Shown: positions 15,017 to 24,560, counted from the first letter of the stretch. The stretch is DNA of 58,009 nt from Paracoccus versutus (GCF_000763885.1 NZ_JRKO01000039.1:1-58009); one strand, 5' to 3'. Program-made: numbers and translations. Notes: a model not told the origin generated them from the sequence alone.

Positions 15017-16186
15017 TCATCCTCCTCCGTTCCCGAAGACCAAATCTCGGCTCACGAGAATCCTGACCGGGAATCCCGGCCGGATGGTGAGCGTCGGCGC
15101 GACCTGCAACTGGCGCTGGACGATCTGCTGGCCGGCCTGGTCGACGGTGTCCTGGGCGCCGTCGCGGATGGCGCGGATGAGCCGGTCCTCCTCGTCGCCG
15201 GCGGCGAGTTCGGTGCCCACCGCCAGAATGGTCGAGAGCCCGGCCGCCTTCATCAGATCCCACCAATGGTAATCGACCCCGTCCTCGAGCCCGGCGTAGC
15301 CGGACGCATCGGCGCCCGGCAGGCGCTCCAGCACCAGCGAGCGGCCATCGGGAAAGATCAACCGGTTCCAGACGAGGAGAACGCGGCGCTGGCCGAAGGC
15401 GACGTCATTGTCGTATTCGCCGATGACCCGCGTGCCCTGCGGGATCAGCAGGATCGAGCCGGTCGGGCTGTCGTAGACGGGTTGCGTGACCTGGGCCACG
15501 ATCTGGCCGGGCAGGTCGGAACGGATGCCGGTGATCAGCGCCGCCGGGAGCACCGATCCGGCCTGCAGGACATAGGGCGAGGCCGGCGGCTCGATGCGAT
15601 CCGGGGCAACGGTGATGCGATCCGCGGCAGCGCCCAGGAACGCCGCGTGCCGGTCCTGCGCGCCTGCAGCCTCGGGCTGCCCCATGGGGTCATAGCCACC
15701 AGGAGGTTGAACGGCGTTGGCTCCACCACCATCCGATCCACCTGCAGGCCGCGGCCCACCCTGAAAGAACACGCCGCTGAGCCGCGCCGCCTCTTCTTCC
15801 GCCAGCCGCTGCTGCTCCGCGGCATCCATGGCGGGCGCGGCCTCGAGCGGGGCTGCGATGTCCGGCGCCGGCACTGGCTCGCCGCGATTGCGGGCATTGA
15901 GGATCGGGCGGCCGAGATCGCCGGGCAGCGCCGGTCCGAGCGCGGGACCGGCATAGTCGCGCGGCAGTTCGGCCAGCCCGTCGGCGGTGGCGCGGTTCTC
16001 GGTGGAAAACAGCTCCTCGCCGCCGCGCTCCACATCCTTGCCCTGCAGCGCATGGATCAGCGCGGCACCGATGCCGAGCGCGGCACCCCCGGCCATGCCC
16101 GCCAGCACTTTTCGCGAGAGCCGGGTGACGCGGGGCGGCTCGGCCCGCAGCCGCATCGGTGCGGCGGCAGATTCCTTCTCGCTCAT
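15017..16186 (-). CDS. trbI: Conjugal transfer protein TrbI (VirB10-like)
   Basis: This 389-residue core-channel protein spans the envelope. It has a short cytoplasmic N-terminus, one transmembrane segment (VLAGMAGGAALGIGAALIHA, ~25-45), a long Pro/Ala-rich periplasmic stretch, and the conserved C-terminal VirB10 domain (LQAGSVLPAALITGIRSDLP, LLIPQGTRVIGEYDN, RSLVLERLPGADASGYAGLE). I chose ATG 16186; a GTG two codons upstream is less likely. The gene follows trbG with a two-base gap. TrbI links inner-membrane ATPases to the outer-membrane TrbG ring. Confidence 0.92.
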   Translation of the reverse strand: MSEKESAAAPMRLRAEPPRVTRLSRKVLAGMAGGAALGIGAALIHALQGKDVERGGEELFSTENRATADGLAELPRDYAGPALGPALPGDLGRPILNARNRGEPVPAPDIAAPLEAAPAMDAAEQQRLAEEEAARLSGVFFQGGPRPAGGSDGGGANAVQPPGGYDPMGQPEAAGAQDRHAAFLGAAADRITVAPDRIEPPASPYVLQAGSVLPAALITGIRSDLPGQIVAQVTQPVYDSPTGSILLIPQGTRVIGEYDNDVAFGQRRVLLVWNRLIFPDGRSLVLERLPGADASGYAGLEDGVDYHWWDLMKAAGLSTILAVGTELAAGDEEDRLIRAIRDGAQDTVDQAGQQIVQRQLQVAPTLTIRPGFPVRILVSRDLVFGNGGG

Positions 16187-16188
16187 GA

Positions 16189-17247
16189 TCACGATCCCTG
16201 CTGGGTTTTAGCGCCAACGTGCCCGCTCGCCGGCGCAACAGCCTGCTGCGCTGGCGGCAACCGATGGATCCGGACCACCTGCTGGCGCTTGCGGCTACCC
16301 AGTCGCAGTTCGGCGGCGGCGAAGATGCGGTCGACGATCAGCACATTGCCATGGACGCGGCTGTTGACGATCTCCGGCGCGCCGTCGGTGCCGATGACGA
16401 AGAGAGGCGGCATCTCGCCTTGCGCGATGCCGGACGGGAAGACGACATAGACCCGGCGGCCATCGTCGAAGACCGAGACCGGCCGCCAGGGCGGGCTCGT
16501 GCCCACGATCTGCAAGCCGTAGCGGTGGTTGCGCGCGGCAGCCGCAGGAATCGCCGGTGTCATGGGCATCGCCCGCCGCTGCGTGGCTGTGGACGAGGAG
16601 GTTTCCGGATAGTGCCACGACACCGCCGGCATCCAGGTCTCCTCGCCGGCGCGCAGTTCCAGCATGTAGCTGCGCCGGTCGGTGGCGATGACCAGATTGG
16701 TGGTGATCTCAGACCGTGTCGGCTTGACCAGCACATGCACGCGGCGGGACGCGCCGCTGCCACTCTCGGTATCGCCGATGATCCAGCGCGCGGTGTCGCC
16801 GGCGGCGATGGGACCGGTTCCGGTCAGCCGCTCGCCCGGCTCCAGCGCAATATCGGTGATCTGTCCCGGCGCGGCATAGACCTGATAAAGCGCGCCCTCG
16901 GACCAGGGATAGACCTGGATGGCATTGTAATAGCCCTCGCGGCGCGGCTCCACCCGGGCCGCGAGATTGGCATTGGCCACCCGGCCGGTGGGGTTCTCCG
17001 CCACATTGCCGCCTTTCGCTGGCGTCCAGCCCGGTGGCACATGCAGCGGTTTCGGGGCAGGGTCAGCCTGAACGGCAGCGGGCGGCGACGGCAGCGGCGG
17101 GACATGGTCGTCGTAACTGAACTGCGGGGCCTTGCTGGTAGCGCAGCCCGCCAGCACGGTGGCCGACAGCAGGACCGCGGCCAGCATGCATCCGGGCAAA
17201 CGCTTCACCGGATTCCCGGTCGCTCCTTCGGTGAGAACGATGCTCAT
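16189..17247 (-). CDS. trbG: Conjugal transfer protein TrbG (VirB9-like), lipoprotein-like
   Basis: This 352-residue VirB9-like protein has a signal sequence ending in a lipobox-like LLSATVLAGC (Cys ~34), so it may be lipid-anchored. The conserved VirB9 core runs from YNAIQVYPWSEGALYQVYAA through GERLTGTGPIAAGDTARWII to the C-terminal VYVVFPSGIAQGEMPPLFVI. It forms the outer-membrane ring with TrbI. Its ATG at 17247 overlaps the trbF stop. The end runs into trbI with a 2-base gap. Confidence 0.9.
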   Translation of the reverse strand: MSIVLTEGATGNPVKRLPGCMLAAVLLSATVLAGCATSKAPQFSYDDHVPPLPSPPAAVQADPAPKPLHVPPGWTPAKGGNVAENPTGRVANANLAARVEPRREGYYNAIQVYPWSEGALYQVYAAPGQITDIALEPGERLTGTGPIAAGDTARWIIGDTESGSGASRRVHVLVKPTRSEITTNLVIATDRRSYMLELRAGEETWMPAVSWHYPETSSSTATQRRAMPMTPAIPAAAARNHRYGLQIVGTSPPWRPVSVFDDGRRVYVVFPSGIAQGEMPPLFVIGTDGAPEIVNSRVHGNVLIVDRIFAAAELRLGSRKRQQVVRIHRLPPAQQAVAPASGHVGAKTQQGS

Positions 17248-17933
17248 TGGCTCATCTCCCGCGACCAAGAGATCGCATTGACGTAGATGCCGAGGGGATT
17301 GGCGCGCAGGGCGTCGGCCGTGCGGGGCGTCTGGATGACGATGGTCAGGATCGCGGTCCAGCGCTCGGTGGCGGACAGCTGGCCGTTCTCGTAGCGCTTT
17401 TCCGTCCAGGCGACCCGAAAACTGTCGGGCGAGGCGCGGATGACGCTGGAGACTTCGACCGAGACCTGCCGCTCGCCCAGGTTGGAGAAGGGATCGCTGC
17501 CGCGGGCATGGTCGTTCAGCGCCGCAGCGCCACGGTCGGTGGTCCAGTCATAGGCCCTGAGCCAGTTCTGGCGCAGGATCACCGGATCGGCGGGGATCGA
17601 CCGGACCTGCTCGATGAAGCGGCCGAGATGCCAGGCGATCTGCGGATCGGTGGGGCGGTAGTCGGCCGCGGCCGGGGCGACAGCCTGAGCCTGACCGAGA
17701 TCGTCGACCTGCACCACCCAGGGCATCACGGTGCCGCGCGACGATTGCCAGACCAGTGCCGCAGCGAAACCCCCGGCCAGGAACAGGCAGGCGAAGGCCA
17801 TCAGCCGCCAGTTCCGCGCCTGGACCCGGGCCGAGCCGATGCGCTCGTCCCAGACCTGCGCCGCCTTCTGATAGGGCGTGACCGGTTCCGGGGTCTTGCC
17901 GAAATGGGTGGCGGGGCGTTTGAAGAGATTCAT
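17244..17933 (-). CDS. trbF: Conjugal transfer protein TrbF (VirB8-like)
   Basis: This 229-residue VirB8-type assembly factor has a cytoplasmic N-terminus (TPYQKAAQVWDERIGSARVQ) and one transmembrane segment (LMAFACLFLAGGFAAALVWQ, ~44-63). The periplasmic domain contains WVVQVDDLGQAQAV, QIAWHLGRFIEQVRSIPADP and a C-terminal NPLGIYVNAISWSREM. It nucleates the channel by contacting TrbG and TrbI. Both ends overlap neighbours (trbL upstream, trbG downstream), as expected in a translationally coupled operon. Confidence 0.92.
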   Translation of the reverse strand: MNLFKRPATHFGKTPEPVTPYQKAAQVWDERIGSARVQARNWRLMAFACLFLAGGFAAALVWQSSRGTVMPWVVQVDDLGQAQAVAPAAADYRPTDPQIAWHLGRFIEQVRSIPADPVILRQNWLRAYDWTTDRGAAALNDHARGSDPFSNLGERQVSVEVSSVIRASPDSFRVAWTEKRYENGQLSATERWTAILTIVIQTPRTADALRANPLGIYVNAISWSREMSQ

Positions 17934-19255
17934 GGCTTGTCGCTTTCGGAAAGGGAGACGGAGGCGCCGGGGCCATGGCTGTCGCCGGAGCGCACGGCAT
18001 GGGCGGTGACGGCTGCGCCCCGGGCAAGTGACTGGCCGCGCATGCGCTGCGCCCAGGCGGGCGCATTGCCGCCGGCACCGGCATTCGAGCTACCAACACC
18101 GGCACTCGTGCCGCCAAGCGTGCCTTGCGTGGTCGATCCTCCGGTGCTGGTGAAACCGGCCTTCACGCCGGCTTCGCGGCTGGCATTGAGACTGGCCGCC
18201 GCCCGGCGCAGCGGGGTCATGGCGGCGATGCCCGCGCCCTTGCCGACGCCGGCGGCACCGGAGAGTGCGCCACCGATCCCGGATTGCCCGGCGGAGTTGA
18301 GGGTATATGCGGTGGAGGCGGCTCCTGCCGTGGCAGCCCCGCCGCGCGCGGTCGCGGCGACGCCCTTGGCGCCGAGCACCGTCGCCCCGCCCGCAGCCAG
18401 CGCCGCACCCCCGATGGCGAGGCCGGTGCCGGCGACGGCACCCGCGCCCAGTTGCGGGCCGCCGGAAACCAGCCCGGTGGCGATGCCGGGGCCGAAGATG
18501 CCGAGACCCAGCAGGGACAGGGCGGCGAGGACGATGGCCATGGCATCGTCGACGGTGGGGGAAACGCCGCCGAAGCCGGTGGTGAACCGGCCGAACAAGG
18601 TGCTGCCGATGCCGATGATCACCGCCAACACCAACACCTTGATCCCCGATGACACGACATTGCCCAGCACCCGCTCGGCCATGAACGCCGTCTTGCCGAA
18701 CAATCCGAAGGGGATGAGCACGAAACCGGCCAGCGTGGTGAGCTTGAACTCGATCAGGGTGACGAAAAGCTGCACGGCGAGGATGAAGAAGGCGAGGATG
18801 ACCAGCGCCCAGGCGAAGAACAGGCAGAGGATCTGGATCAGGTTCTCGAAGACCGCGACCCAGCCCATCAGGTCGGAGATGGATTCCAGCAGCGGCCGCC
18901 CCGCATCGAGCCCGGTCTGGGCGACGCGGCCGGGACGCATCAGATCGGCGGCGGAAAAGCCGGTGCCCGAGGCCATGAGCCCAAGCCCGGCGAAGCTCTC
19001 GAAGACGATCCGGGCGAGGCTGTTCCAGTTGGTGATCAGCCAGGCGAAGACGCCGACGAAGAGGGTCTTCTTGACCAACCGGGCGACGATGTCGTCATCG
19101 GCGCCCCAGGTCCAGAACAGGGCGGCCAGGGTCACGTCGATGACGATCAGGGTGGTGGCGATGAAGGCGACTTCGCCGCCCAGCAGCCCGAAGCCCGAGT
19201 CGATATAGCTGGTGAAGACAGCCAGGAACTCGTCGATGACCCCGGTGCCGCCCAT
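17930..19255 (-). CDS. trbL: Conjugal transfer protein TrbL (VirB6-like)
   Basis: This 441-residue polytopic inner-membrane protein is the VirB6 counterpart. Five to six transmembrane stretches occur in the first ~290 residues (for example FIATTLIVIDVTLAALFWTW, FFAWALVILAFFILAVQLFV, VLVLAVIIGIGSTLF). They are followed by a ~150-residue Ala/Gly/Ser-rich, soluble, low-complexity tail. LTTLAGFVLIPFGLFGKTAF is the most conserved segment. It helps DNA cross the inner membrane. The 4-base overlap with trbF and the 6-base gap to trbK place it mid-operon. Confidence 0.92.
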   Translation of the reverse strand: MGGTGVIDEFLAVFTSYIDSGFGLLGGEVAFIATTLIVIDVTLAALFWTWGADDDIVARLVKKTLFVGVFAWLITNWNSLARIVFESFAGLGLMASGTGFSAADLMRPGRVAQTGLDAGRPLLESISDLMGWVAVFENLIQILCLFFAWALVILAFFILAVQLFVTLIEFKLTTLAGFVLIPFGLFGKTAFMAERVLGNVVSSGIKVLVLAVIIGIGSTLFGRFTTGFGGVSPTVDDAMAIVLAALSLLGLGIFGPGIATGLVSGGPQLGAGAVAGTGLAIGGAALAAGGATVLGAKGVAATARGGAATAGAASTAYTLNSAGQSGIGGALSGAAGVGKGAGIAAMTPLRRAAASLNASREAGVKAGFTSTGGSTTQGTLGGTSAGVGSSNAGAGGNAPAWAQRMRGQSLARGAAVTAHAVRSGDSHGPGASVSLSESDKP

Positions 19256-19261
19256 GGATGA

Positions 19262-19558
19262 TCACTCCGCTTCGGGCGAAGTGGATGGGCCGAACGATGC
19301 CGGAGCAGGATAGCGCCCTAGAAACCGGTCGCGGGTCTCGGCCCAGATCGCGAGGCATTCGGCGTCCTTGGCTGCGGCCTCGCCCATGCGCTGGCAGCGC
19401 CGCTGATCGGCGCGTAGCGGATCTTCCGGCTGCGACCGATCTTCCCGCCCGGGCAGCGGCGGCAGATCGCCGCTCCGTTCCATCCGGATCAGCGTCACGG
19501 TCATCACGATCGCCAGGAACAGGATGGCAATGAGCCGGGCCATCGCCTTGCCTCCCAT
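19262..19558 (-). CDS. Putative entry-exclusion protein TrbK-alt
   Basis: This 98-residue protein has one N-terminal membrane segment (MARLIAILFLAIVMTVTLIR) followed by a polar periplasmic part with RRCQRMGEAAAKDAECLAIW and a RDRFLG end. It matches the small 'TrbK-alt' proteins that replace classical TrbK between trbJ and trbL in alphaproteobacteria. Their proposed job is entry exclusion, stopping a second copy of the element from entering. I used ATG 19558 because relatives start MxGK; an internal ATG at 19543 has a better GGGAGG spacing and could be the true start. It overlaps the end of trbJ. Confidence 0.75.
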   Translation of the reverse strand: MGGKAMARLIAILFLAIVMTVTLIRMERSGDLPPLPGREDRSQPEDPLRADQRRCQRMGEAAAKDAECLAIWAETRDRFLGRYPAPASFGPSTSPEAE

Positions 19559-19577
19559 GGTTGCGCCGCCTCGGGTT

Positions 19578-20357
19578 TCAGTTGTTGAACATCCGGGCAT
19601 TGCCGGGCTGGTAACCGCTGCCGGGCGTCAGAAAGCGTTCGCGCTGGATGCGGCCCTGTTCGGCGGCCGTCGCGCGCTCGGCCTCGGTCAGCGCCTCGGT
19701 CCTTCCATTGGCCGAGACCACGGCGATCAGGTCCGAGATCTGCTGGGACTGGAGCGCGAGCAGCTGGTTGCCGGCCTGGGTGGCCTGCAGCGCGCCGACG
19801 GCATTCTGACTCTCATCGACCAGCGTCGCCATCTCCTCGCGATTGCTGTCGATATTGCCGGTGACGCCGGCCTGGACGCGCATGGCGTCCTGCAAGCCAC
19901 CGATGCTGTTCTGCCAGCGGGTCCGGGCATCGGCGATGATCTGGGCGTCGCTCGCGGTCGGGGAGAGGGTGCCGTAGTCCTGCTGGAACATCCGGTCGAT
20001 GTCCTGCACGTCGAAGGCGATGTTCTGTGCTTCGTCCAGCAGCTGTTGCGTGCGTTGGACATTCTGCTGCAACTGCTGCAGCGAACTGTGGGGCAGGCTT
20101 TCGAGATTGCGGGCCTGGTTGATCAGCATCTGCGCCTCGTTCTGCAGCGAAGCGATCTGGTTGTTGATCTGCTCCAGCGTCCGCGCCGCGGTCAGCAGGT
20201 TCTCGGCATGGTTGGTCGGATCGTAGACGATGCGCCCGAACCCGCCGAAGAAGGCGTGGGCTGGCGTCGCAAGGATCGGGGCCAGCGCCAGCGGGGCGGC
20301 AAGGGTGAGCGCCAGCAGCGAGGTGCCGACGACGCGGGGCATGCGGGTTCGTGTCAT
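19578..20357 (-). CDS. trbJ: Conjugal transfer protein TrbJ (VirB5-like)
   Basis: This 259-residue exported protein has a signal peptide (~1-36, cleavage likely after ATPAHA). The mature part is strongly helical and coiled-coil-like, rich in Gln and Asn (YDPTNHAENLLTAARTLEQI, NNQIASLQNEAQMLINQ). It is the minor-pilus VirB5 counterpart. The start overlaps the trbE stop. Its C-terminus (GSGYQPGNARMFNN) overlaps the beginning of the first plausible trbK reading frame but not the chosen start. Confidence 0.9.
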   Translation of the reverse strand: MTRTRMPRVVGTSLLALTLAAPLALAPILATPAHAFFGGFGRIVYDPTNHAENLLTAARTLEQINNQIASLQNEAQMLINQARNLESLPHSSLQQLQQNVQRTQQLLDEAQNIAFDVQDIDRMFQQDYGTLSPTASDAQIIADARTRWQNSIGGLQDAMRVQAGVTGNIDSNREEMATLVDESQNAVGALQATQAGNQLLALQSQQISDLIAVVSANGRTEALTEAERATAAEQGRIQRERFLTPGSGYQPGNARMFNN

Positions 20358-22939
20358 GGAAGAATCTCCTCTGTGGCGTCAGTGGGTGCGGGTTCCGGTT
20401 CAGCCGGAACGGAATCGTCTGGTTCGCGGGCGGTGGTGGCGTCGATGTCGGCGTCAGCGGGCACGGGCTTCGAACCACTCGGTTCAAAAAGGGGCACGCC
20501 AACCTCATTGGGAGCCAGATTGTCGAGATCCGGGATCAGTTCCGCCGCCCAGTCGACGCCGCGCGCCTTGAGCCAAGCAGCGAGAAAACCGTTGCGGCCA
20601 TGCTCGGCGAGGATGCTCGAGATCAGCGCCTGATCGGACTTCGAGGATGCAGTGCAGAGCGCGAGGCCGACCTCAGAGAGCCCCAGCTCGAACAGACGGT
20701 TGCCGCGCCGGGACTGGCAGTAATAGTTCCGCTTCGGCGCCGCCCTTGCGAGGATCTCGATCTGGCGGTCGTTCAGCCCAAAGCGGCGATAGATGGCGGT
20801 GATCTGCGGCTCGACGGCGCGTTCGTTCGGCAGCAGCAGCCGAGTCGGGCAGCTTTCGATGATTGCGGGCGCGATGGCGGAATTGTCGATGTCGGACAGG
20901 CTTTGCGTCGCGAAGACGACCGAGGCGTTCTTCTTCCGCAGCGTCTTCAGCCATTCGCGCAGTTGCTCCGCGAAGGCATCGTCGTCCAGCGCCAGCCAGC
21001 CCTCGTCGATGATCAGCAGCGTCGGGCGGCCATCGAGCCGGTCGCCGATGCGGTGGAACAGATAGGACAGAACCGCGGGCGCCGCGCTGGTGCCGACCAG
21101 CCCCTCGATCTCGAAGGCCTGGACATCGGCCGCGCCGAGATGCTCGCCCTCGGCGTCAAGCAGTCGGCCATAGGGGCCGCCAACGCAATAGGGCCGCAGC
21201 GCCTGCTTCAACTCGTTGGATTGCAGCAGCACGGCGAGGCCGGTGATGGTGCGCTCCCCGACCGGGGCCGAGGCCAGCGAGATCAGCGCCGTCCAGAGAT
21301 GTTCCTTCACCTCCGGGGTGACCGCGATGCTCTCGCGCGAAAGAATGGCGGAGATCCAATCCGCCGCCCAGGCCCGCTCGGCGGTCTCATGGATGCGGGC
21401 CAGCGGCTGCAGGGCGACGGAAGCCTCGTCACCCTCGCTCAGCCCGCCGCCGAGATCGTGCCAGTCGCCGCCCATCGCGAGCGCGGCGGCGCGGATGCTG
21501 CCGCCGAAATCGAAGGCAAAGACCTGCGATCCTTCGTAGCGCCGGAATTGCAGTGCCATCAGCGCCAGCAACACCGACTTGCCCGCGCCGGTCGGGCCGA
21601 CGACCAGCGTATGGCCGACATCGCCGACATGCAGCGAGAACCGGAACGGCGTCGAGCCCTCGGTACGCCCGTAGAGTAGCGGCGGCGCGTCGAAATGCAT
21701 ATCCCTCGCCTCGCCGGCCCAGACGGCAGAGAGTGGGATCATGTGCGCCAGATTCAGCGTCGAGATCGGCGGCTGGCGGACATTGGCATAGGCGTGGCCG
21801 GGCAGAGAGCCGAGCCAGGCGTCGACGGCATTGACCGTCTCGATCATGGCGGTGAAATCTCGGCCCTGAACGATCTTCTCGATCAGCCGCAGCTTCTCGT
21901 CGGCGACGCGGGCGTCCTCATCCCAGACCGTGATCGTCGCCGTGACAAAACCCATGCCGGCGATGTCTGCCCCAAGTTCCTGCAGTGCCATGTCGGCATC
22001 GGCGGCCTTGTTCGCCGCGTCGGTGTCCACCAGCGCCGCGGGTTCGCTGGTCATGACTTCCTTGAGGATGGCCGCGATACTCTTGCGCTTTGCGAACCAT
22101 TGCCGCCGGATCCCGGTCAGCAGCCGGGTCGCATCCACCTTGTCGATCAGGATGGCACGGGTGGACCAACGATAGGGGAAAGCGATGCGATTCAGGTCGT
22201 CGAGAATGCCGGGCGTGGTGGCACCCGGAAAGCCGGTGATGGTCAGCACCCGCAGATGCCGGTCGCCGAGGCGCGGCTCCAGCCCGCCGGTCAGCGGCTG
22301 ATCGGCCAGCAGCGCATCCAGATAGACCGGCACCTCCGGTACCCGCACCCGCTGCCGGTTGGTCGAGATCGTGGAATGCAGGTAGGTCAGCGTCCCGGCA
22401 TCGTCGAGCCAGGCGCATTCCGGCATGAAGCCGTCCAGCAGCGCCAGCATCCGGTCGGTGCGGTCGGCAAAACCCCGCACCTGTTCCCAGGGGTTCACGC
22501 CTGTGGTCTCGCGGCCCTCATAGAGCCAGGATTCGGATCGCGCGGCTTCCTCGGCGGGCGGCAGCCAGAGGAAGGTCAGGAAATAGCCGGAAACGAAATG
22601 GCTGCCTTCCTGCTCGAATTCCGCCTTGCGCTCGGCATCGACCAGCGCCGAGGCCGGATCGGGGAAGGTGCTATCGGGATAGGTCGCGGCCTCAGACCGC
22701 TGCGCCTCGACGAAGATCGCCCAGCCGGAGCCGAGGCGGCGAAAGGCATTGTTGAGCCGTCCGGCCACTGCGACCAGCTCGGCCGCGACGGCAGAATCCA
22801 GATCGGGACCGCGGAACCGGGCCGTGCGCTGGAACGAGCCGTCCTTGTTCAGCACGATGCCCTCGCCGATCAGCGCCGCCCAGGGCAGGAAATCGGCGAG
22901 ACGGCTGGTGGTGCGACGGTATTCGGCGAGGTTCATCAT
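20354..22939 (-). CDS. trbE: Conjugal transfer ATPase TrbE (VirB4-like)
   Basis: This 861-residue VirB4-class ATPase powers pilus assembly and transfer. The N-terminal half holds the CagE/TrbE/VirB4 domain (RRTTSRLADFLPWAALIGEG, DRHLRVLTITGFPGATTPGI). Walker A is VVGPTGAGKSVLLALM at ~446-461, Walker B is LLIIDEGWLAL at ~640, and VVFATQSLSDIDNS follows as motif C. The extreme C-terminus (last ~60) is acidic and disordered. Two ATG codons in tandem can start it; the first is used. It overlaps trbJ by 4 bases. Confidence 0.93.
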   Translation of the reverse strand: MMNLAEYRRTTSRLADFLPWAALIGEGIVLNKDGSFQRTARFRGPDLDSAVAAELVAVAGRLNNAFRRLGSGWAIFVEAQRSEAATYPDSTFPDPASALVDAERKAEFEQEGSHFVSGYFLTFLWLPPAEEAARSESWLYEGRETTGVNPWEQVRGFADRTDRMLALLDGFMPECAWLDDAGTLTYLHSTISTNRQRVRVPEVPVYLDALLADQPLTGGLEPRLGDRHLRVLTITGFPGATTPGILDDLNRIAFPYRWSTRAILIDKVDATRLLTGIRRQWFAKRKSIAAILKEVMTSEPAALVDTDAANKAADADMALQELGADIAGMGFVTATITVWDEDARVADEKLRLIEKIVQGRDFTAMIETVNAVDAWLGSLPGHAYANVRQPPISTLNLAHMIPLSAVWAGEARDMHFDAPPLLYGRTEGSTPFRFSLHVGDVGHTLVVGPTGAGKSVLLALMALQFRRYEGSQVFAFDFGGSIRAAALAMGGDWHDLGGGLSEGDEASVALQPLARIHETAERAWAADWISAILSRESIAVTPEVKEHLWTALISLASAPVGERTITGLAVLLQSNELKQALRPYCVGGPYGRLLDAEGEHLGAADVQAFEIEGLVGTSAAPAVLSYLFHRIGDRLDGRPTLLIIDEGWLALDDDAFAEQLREWLKTLRKKNASVVFATQSLSDIDNSAIAPAIIESCPTRLLLPNERAVEPQITAIYRRFGLNDRQIEILARAAPKRNYYCQSRRGNRLFELGLSEVGLALCTASSKSDQALISSILAEHGRNGFLAAWLKARGVDWAAELIPDLDNLAPNEVGVPLFEPSGSKPVPADADIDATTAREPDDSVPAEPEPAPTDATEEILP

Positions 22940-22951
22940 GACCGGGCTCCC

Positions 22952-23233
22952 TCAGACCTCCAGCCGCCCAGGCAGGCGCAGATGGCGGCGCGCGACCTCG
23001 ACGAAGAGCGGGTCGCGTTTCGCCGCCCAGACCGCCGCGACATGGCCGACGGCCCAGATCAGGAGACCCGCGAGCCAAAGCTGCAGCCCAAGGCCCACGG
23101 CCCCGGCCAGGGTGCCGTTCAGGATTGCGACACTTCGGGGTGCTCCACCGAGCAGGATCGGCTCGGTCAGGGCGCGATGCACCGGGACCGAGAAGCCCGG
23201 TATCGTATCCAGCTGTTCGAACGTCGCCGACAT
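22952..23233 (-). CDS. trbD: Conjugal transfer protein TrbD (VirB3-like)
   Basis: This 93-residue membrane protein is the VirB3 counterpart. GFSVPVHRALTEPILLGGAP precedes two close transmembrane stretches (VAILNGTLAGAVGLGLQLWL and AGLLIWAVGHVAAVWAAKRD), followed by DPLFVEVARRHLRLPGRLEV, the usual family end. The ATG at 23233 overlaps the trbC stop (TGATG), which fixes the start among several upstream candidates. It works with TrbE at the inner membrane. Confidence 0.92.
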   Translation of the reverse strand: MSATFEQLDTIPGFSVPVHRALTEPILLGGAPRSVAILNGTLAGAVGLGLQLWLAGLLIWAVGHVAAVWAAKRDPLFVEVARRHLRLPGRLEV

Positions 23234-23565
23234 CACACCAGCGCCCCGCCGCCGAAGCTGAAGAAGGACAGGAAGAAGCTGGAGGCGGCGAAGGCGATGG
23301 AGATGCCGAAGACGATCTGGATCAGGCGGCGGAAACCGCCGCCGGTATCGCCGAAGGCCAGCGTCAGGCCGGTGACGATGATGATGATCACCGCCACGAT
23401 TTTCGCCACCGGCCCCTCGATGGAATCGAGGATCGATTGCAGCGGTGCTTCCCAGGGCATCGAGGAACCGGCGGCATGTGCGGCCGGAGCGATGAACAGA
23501 CTGACATAGAGCGCGGTCGCCGCCGTCGCGACGTAATGACGGATGTGCAGGGCATGGCGGATCAT
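23233..23565 (-). CDS. trbC: Conjugal transfer pilin TrbC (VirB2-like)
   Basis: This 110-residue propilin has a long signal peptide (LYVSLFIAPAAHAA, cleavage near residue 32), then two hydrophobic helices (IVAVIIIIVTGLTLAFGD and LIQIVFGISIAFAASSFFLS) separated by a short polar loop (TGGGFRR). That is the pilin hairpin. In related systems the S26 peptidase TraF removes the C-terminal tail and cyclises the product. A TraF-like gene is at 6.1 kb. It overlaps trbB upstream and trbD downstream. Confidence 0.92.
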   Translation of the reverse strand: MIRHALHIRHYVATAATALYVSLFIAPAAHAAGSSMPWEAPLQSILDSIEGPVAKIVAVIIIIVTGLTLAFGDTGGGFRRLIQIVFGISIAFAASSFFLSFFSFGGGALV

Positions 23566-24560
23566 TCTGGTTCTCCAGTATCTTGTGGGGTGTCGGCGTC
23601 AGGAATGACGGAAGCGATGCGGTAGTCGCCCTCCGGCCCAAGCCCAGCGATGCGGGCCAGTTCGACCAGCTCGCGCGCGGAACCGCGCCCGGCGAGAACG
23701 GCAACGAGATCGATGGTTTCCGCGATCATGGCGCGCGGCACCGTGACGACGGCCTCCTGGATCAGCTGTTCGAGGCGGCGCAGGGCGCCGATTCCCGATC
23801 CGGCATGGATGGTGCCGATGCCGCCGGGATGTCCGGTGCCCCAGGCCTTGAGCAGATCCAGCGCTTCGGACCCGCGCACCTCGCCGATCGGGATACGGTC
23901 GGGACGCAGCCGCAGCGATGAGCGCACCAGGTCGGACAGGCTGGCGACGCCGTCCTTGGTCCGCATCGCCACCAGATTGGGCGCCGCGCATTGCAACTCG
24001 CGGGTGTCCTCGATGATCACCACCCGGTCCTGCGTCTTCGCCACCTCGGCCAGCAGCGCGTTGGTCAGGGTGGTCTTGCCGGTCGAGGTGCCGCCGGCGA
24101 CGAGGATGTTGGCGCGGGTCGCGACCGCGAGACGTAGCGCCTCGGCCTGCATCCGGGTCATGATACCCGAGCCGACGTAGTCGTCGAGGGTGAAGACAGC
24201 GACAGCGGGTTTGCGGATGGCGAAGGCTGGGGCCGCGACCACGGGCGGCAGCAGACCCTCGAAGCGTTCTCCGGTTTCCGGCAATTCGGCGGAAACGCGC
24301 GGGCTGCGGGCATGGACCTCGACGCCGACATGATGCGCGACCAGCCGGATGATGCGCTCGCCGTCGGCCGGGGACAGGATCTGGCCGGTCTCGACCAGCC
24401 CGTCGCGCAGCCGGTCGACCCAGATCCGGCCGTCCGGGTTCAGCATGACCTCGACGATCTCGGGATCGCGCAGCAGGGACGAGATGGCAGGCCCCAGCGC
24501 GGTGCGGAGCATGCGGACACCGCGCGCTACCACTGCCTGTCTGTGGTCTGGACCTGCCAT
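23562..24560 (-). CDS. trbB: Conjugal transfer ATPase TrbB (VirB11-like)
   Basis: This 332-residue secretion ATPase of the VirB11 family is the first gene of the trb operon. An N-terminal domain ([40 protein letters not shown]) is followed by Walker [10 protein letters not shown] (~157-165), an acidic Asp box [11 protein letters not shown] and Walker B-like [12 protein letters not shown]. The ATG at 24560 has GGAGG about 15 bases upstream, and no gene on the same strand precedes it closely. The operon promoter should therefore lie in 24561-24749. Usually trbB follows copG directly; here it lies 10 kb away on the opposite strand. Confidence 0.93.
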   Translation of the reverse strand: MAGPDHRQAVVARGVRMLRTALGPAISSLLRDPEIVEVMLNPDGRIWVDRLRDGLVETGQILSPADGERIIRLVAHHVGVEVHARSPRVSAELPETGERFEGLLPPVVAAPAFAIRKPAVAVFTLDDYVGSGIMTRMQAEALRLAVATRANILVAGGTSTGKTTLTNALLAEVAKTQDRVVIIEDTRELQCAAPNLVAMRTKDGVASLSDLVRSSLRLRPDRIPIGEVRGSEALDLLKAWGTGHPGGIGTIHAGSGIGALRRLEQLIQEAVVTVPRAMIAETIDLVAVLAGRGSARELVELARIAGLGPEGDYRIASVIPDADTPQDTGEPE

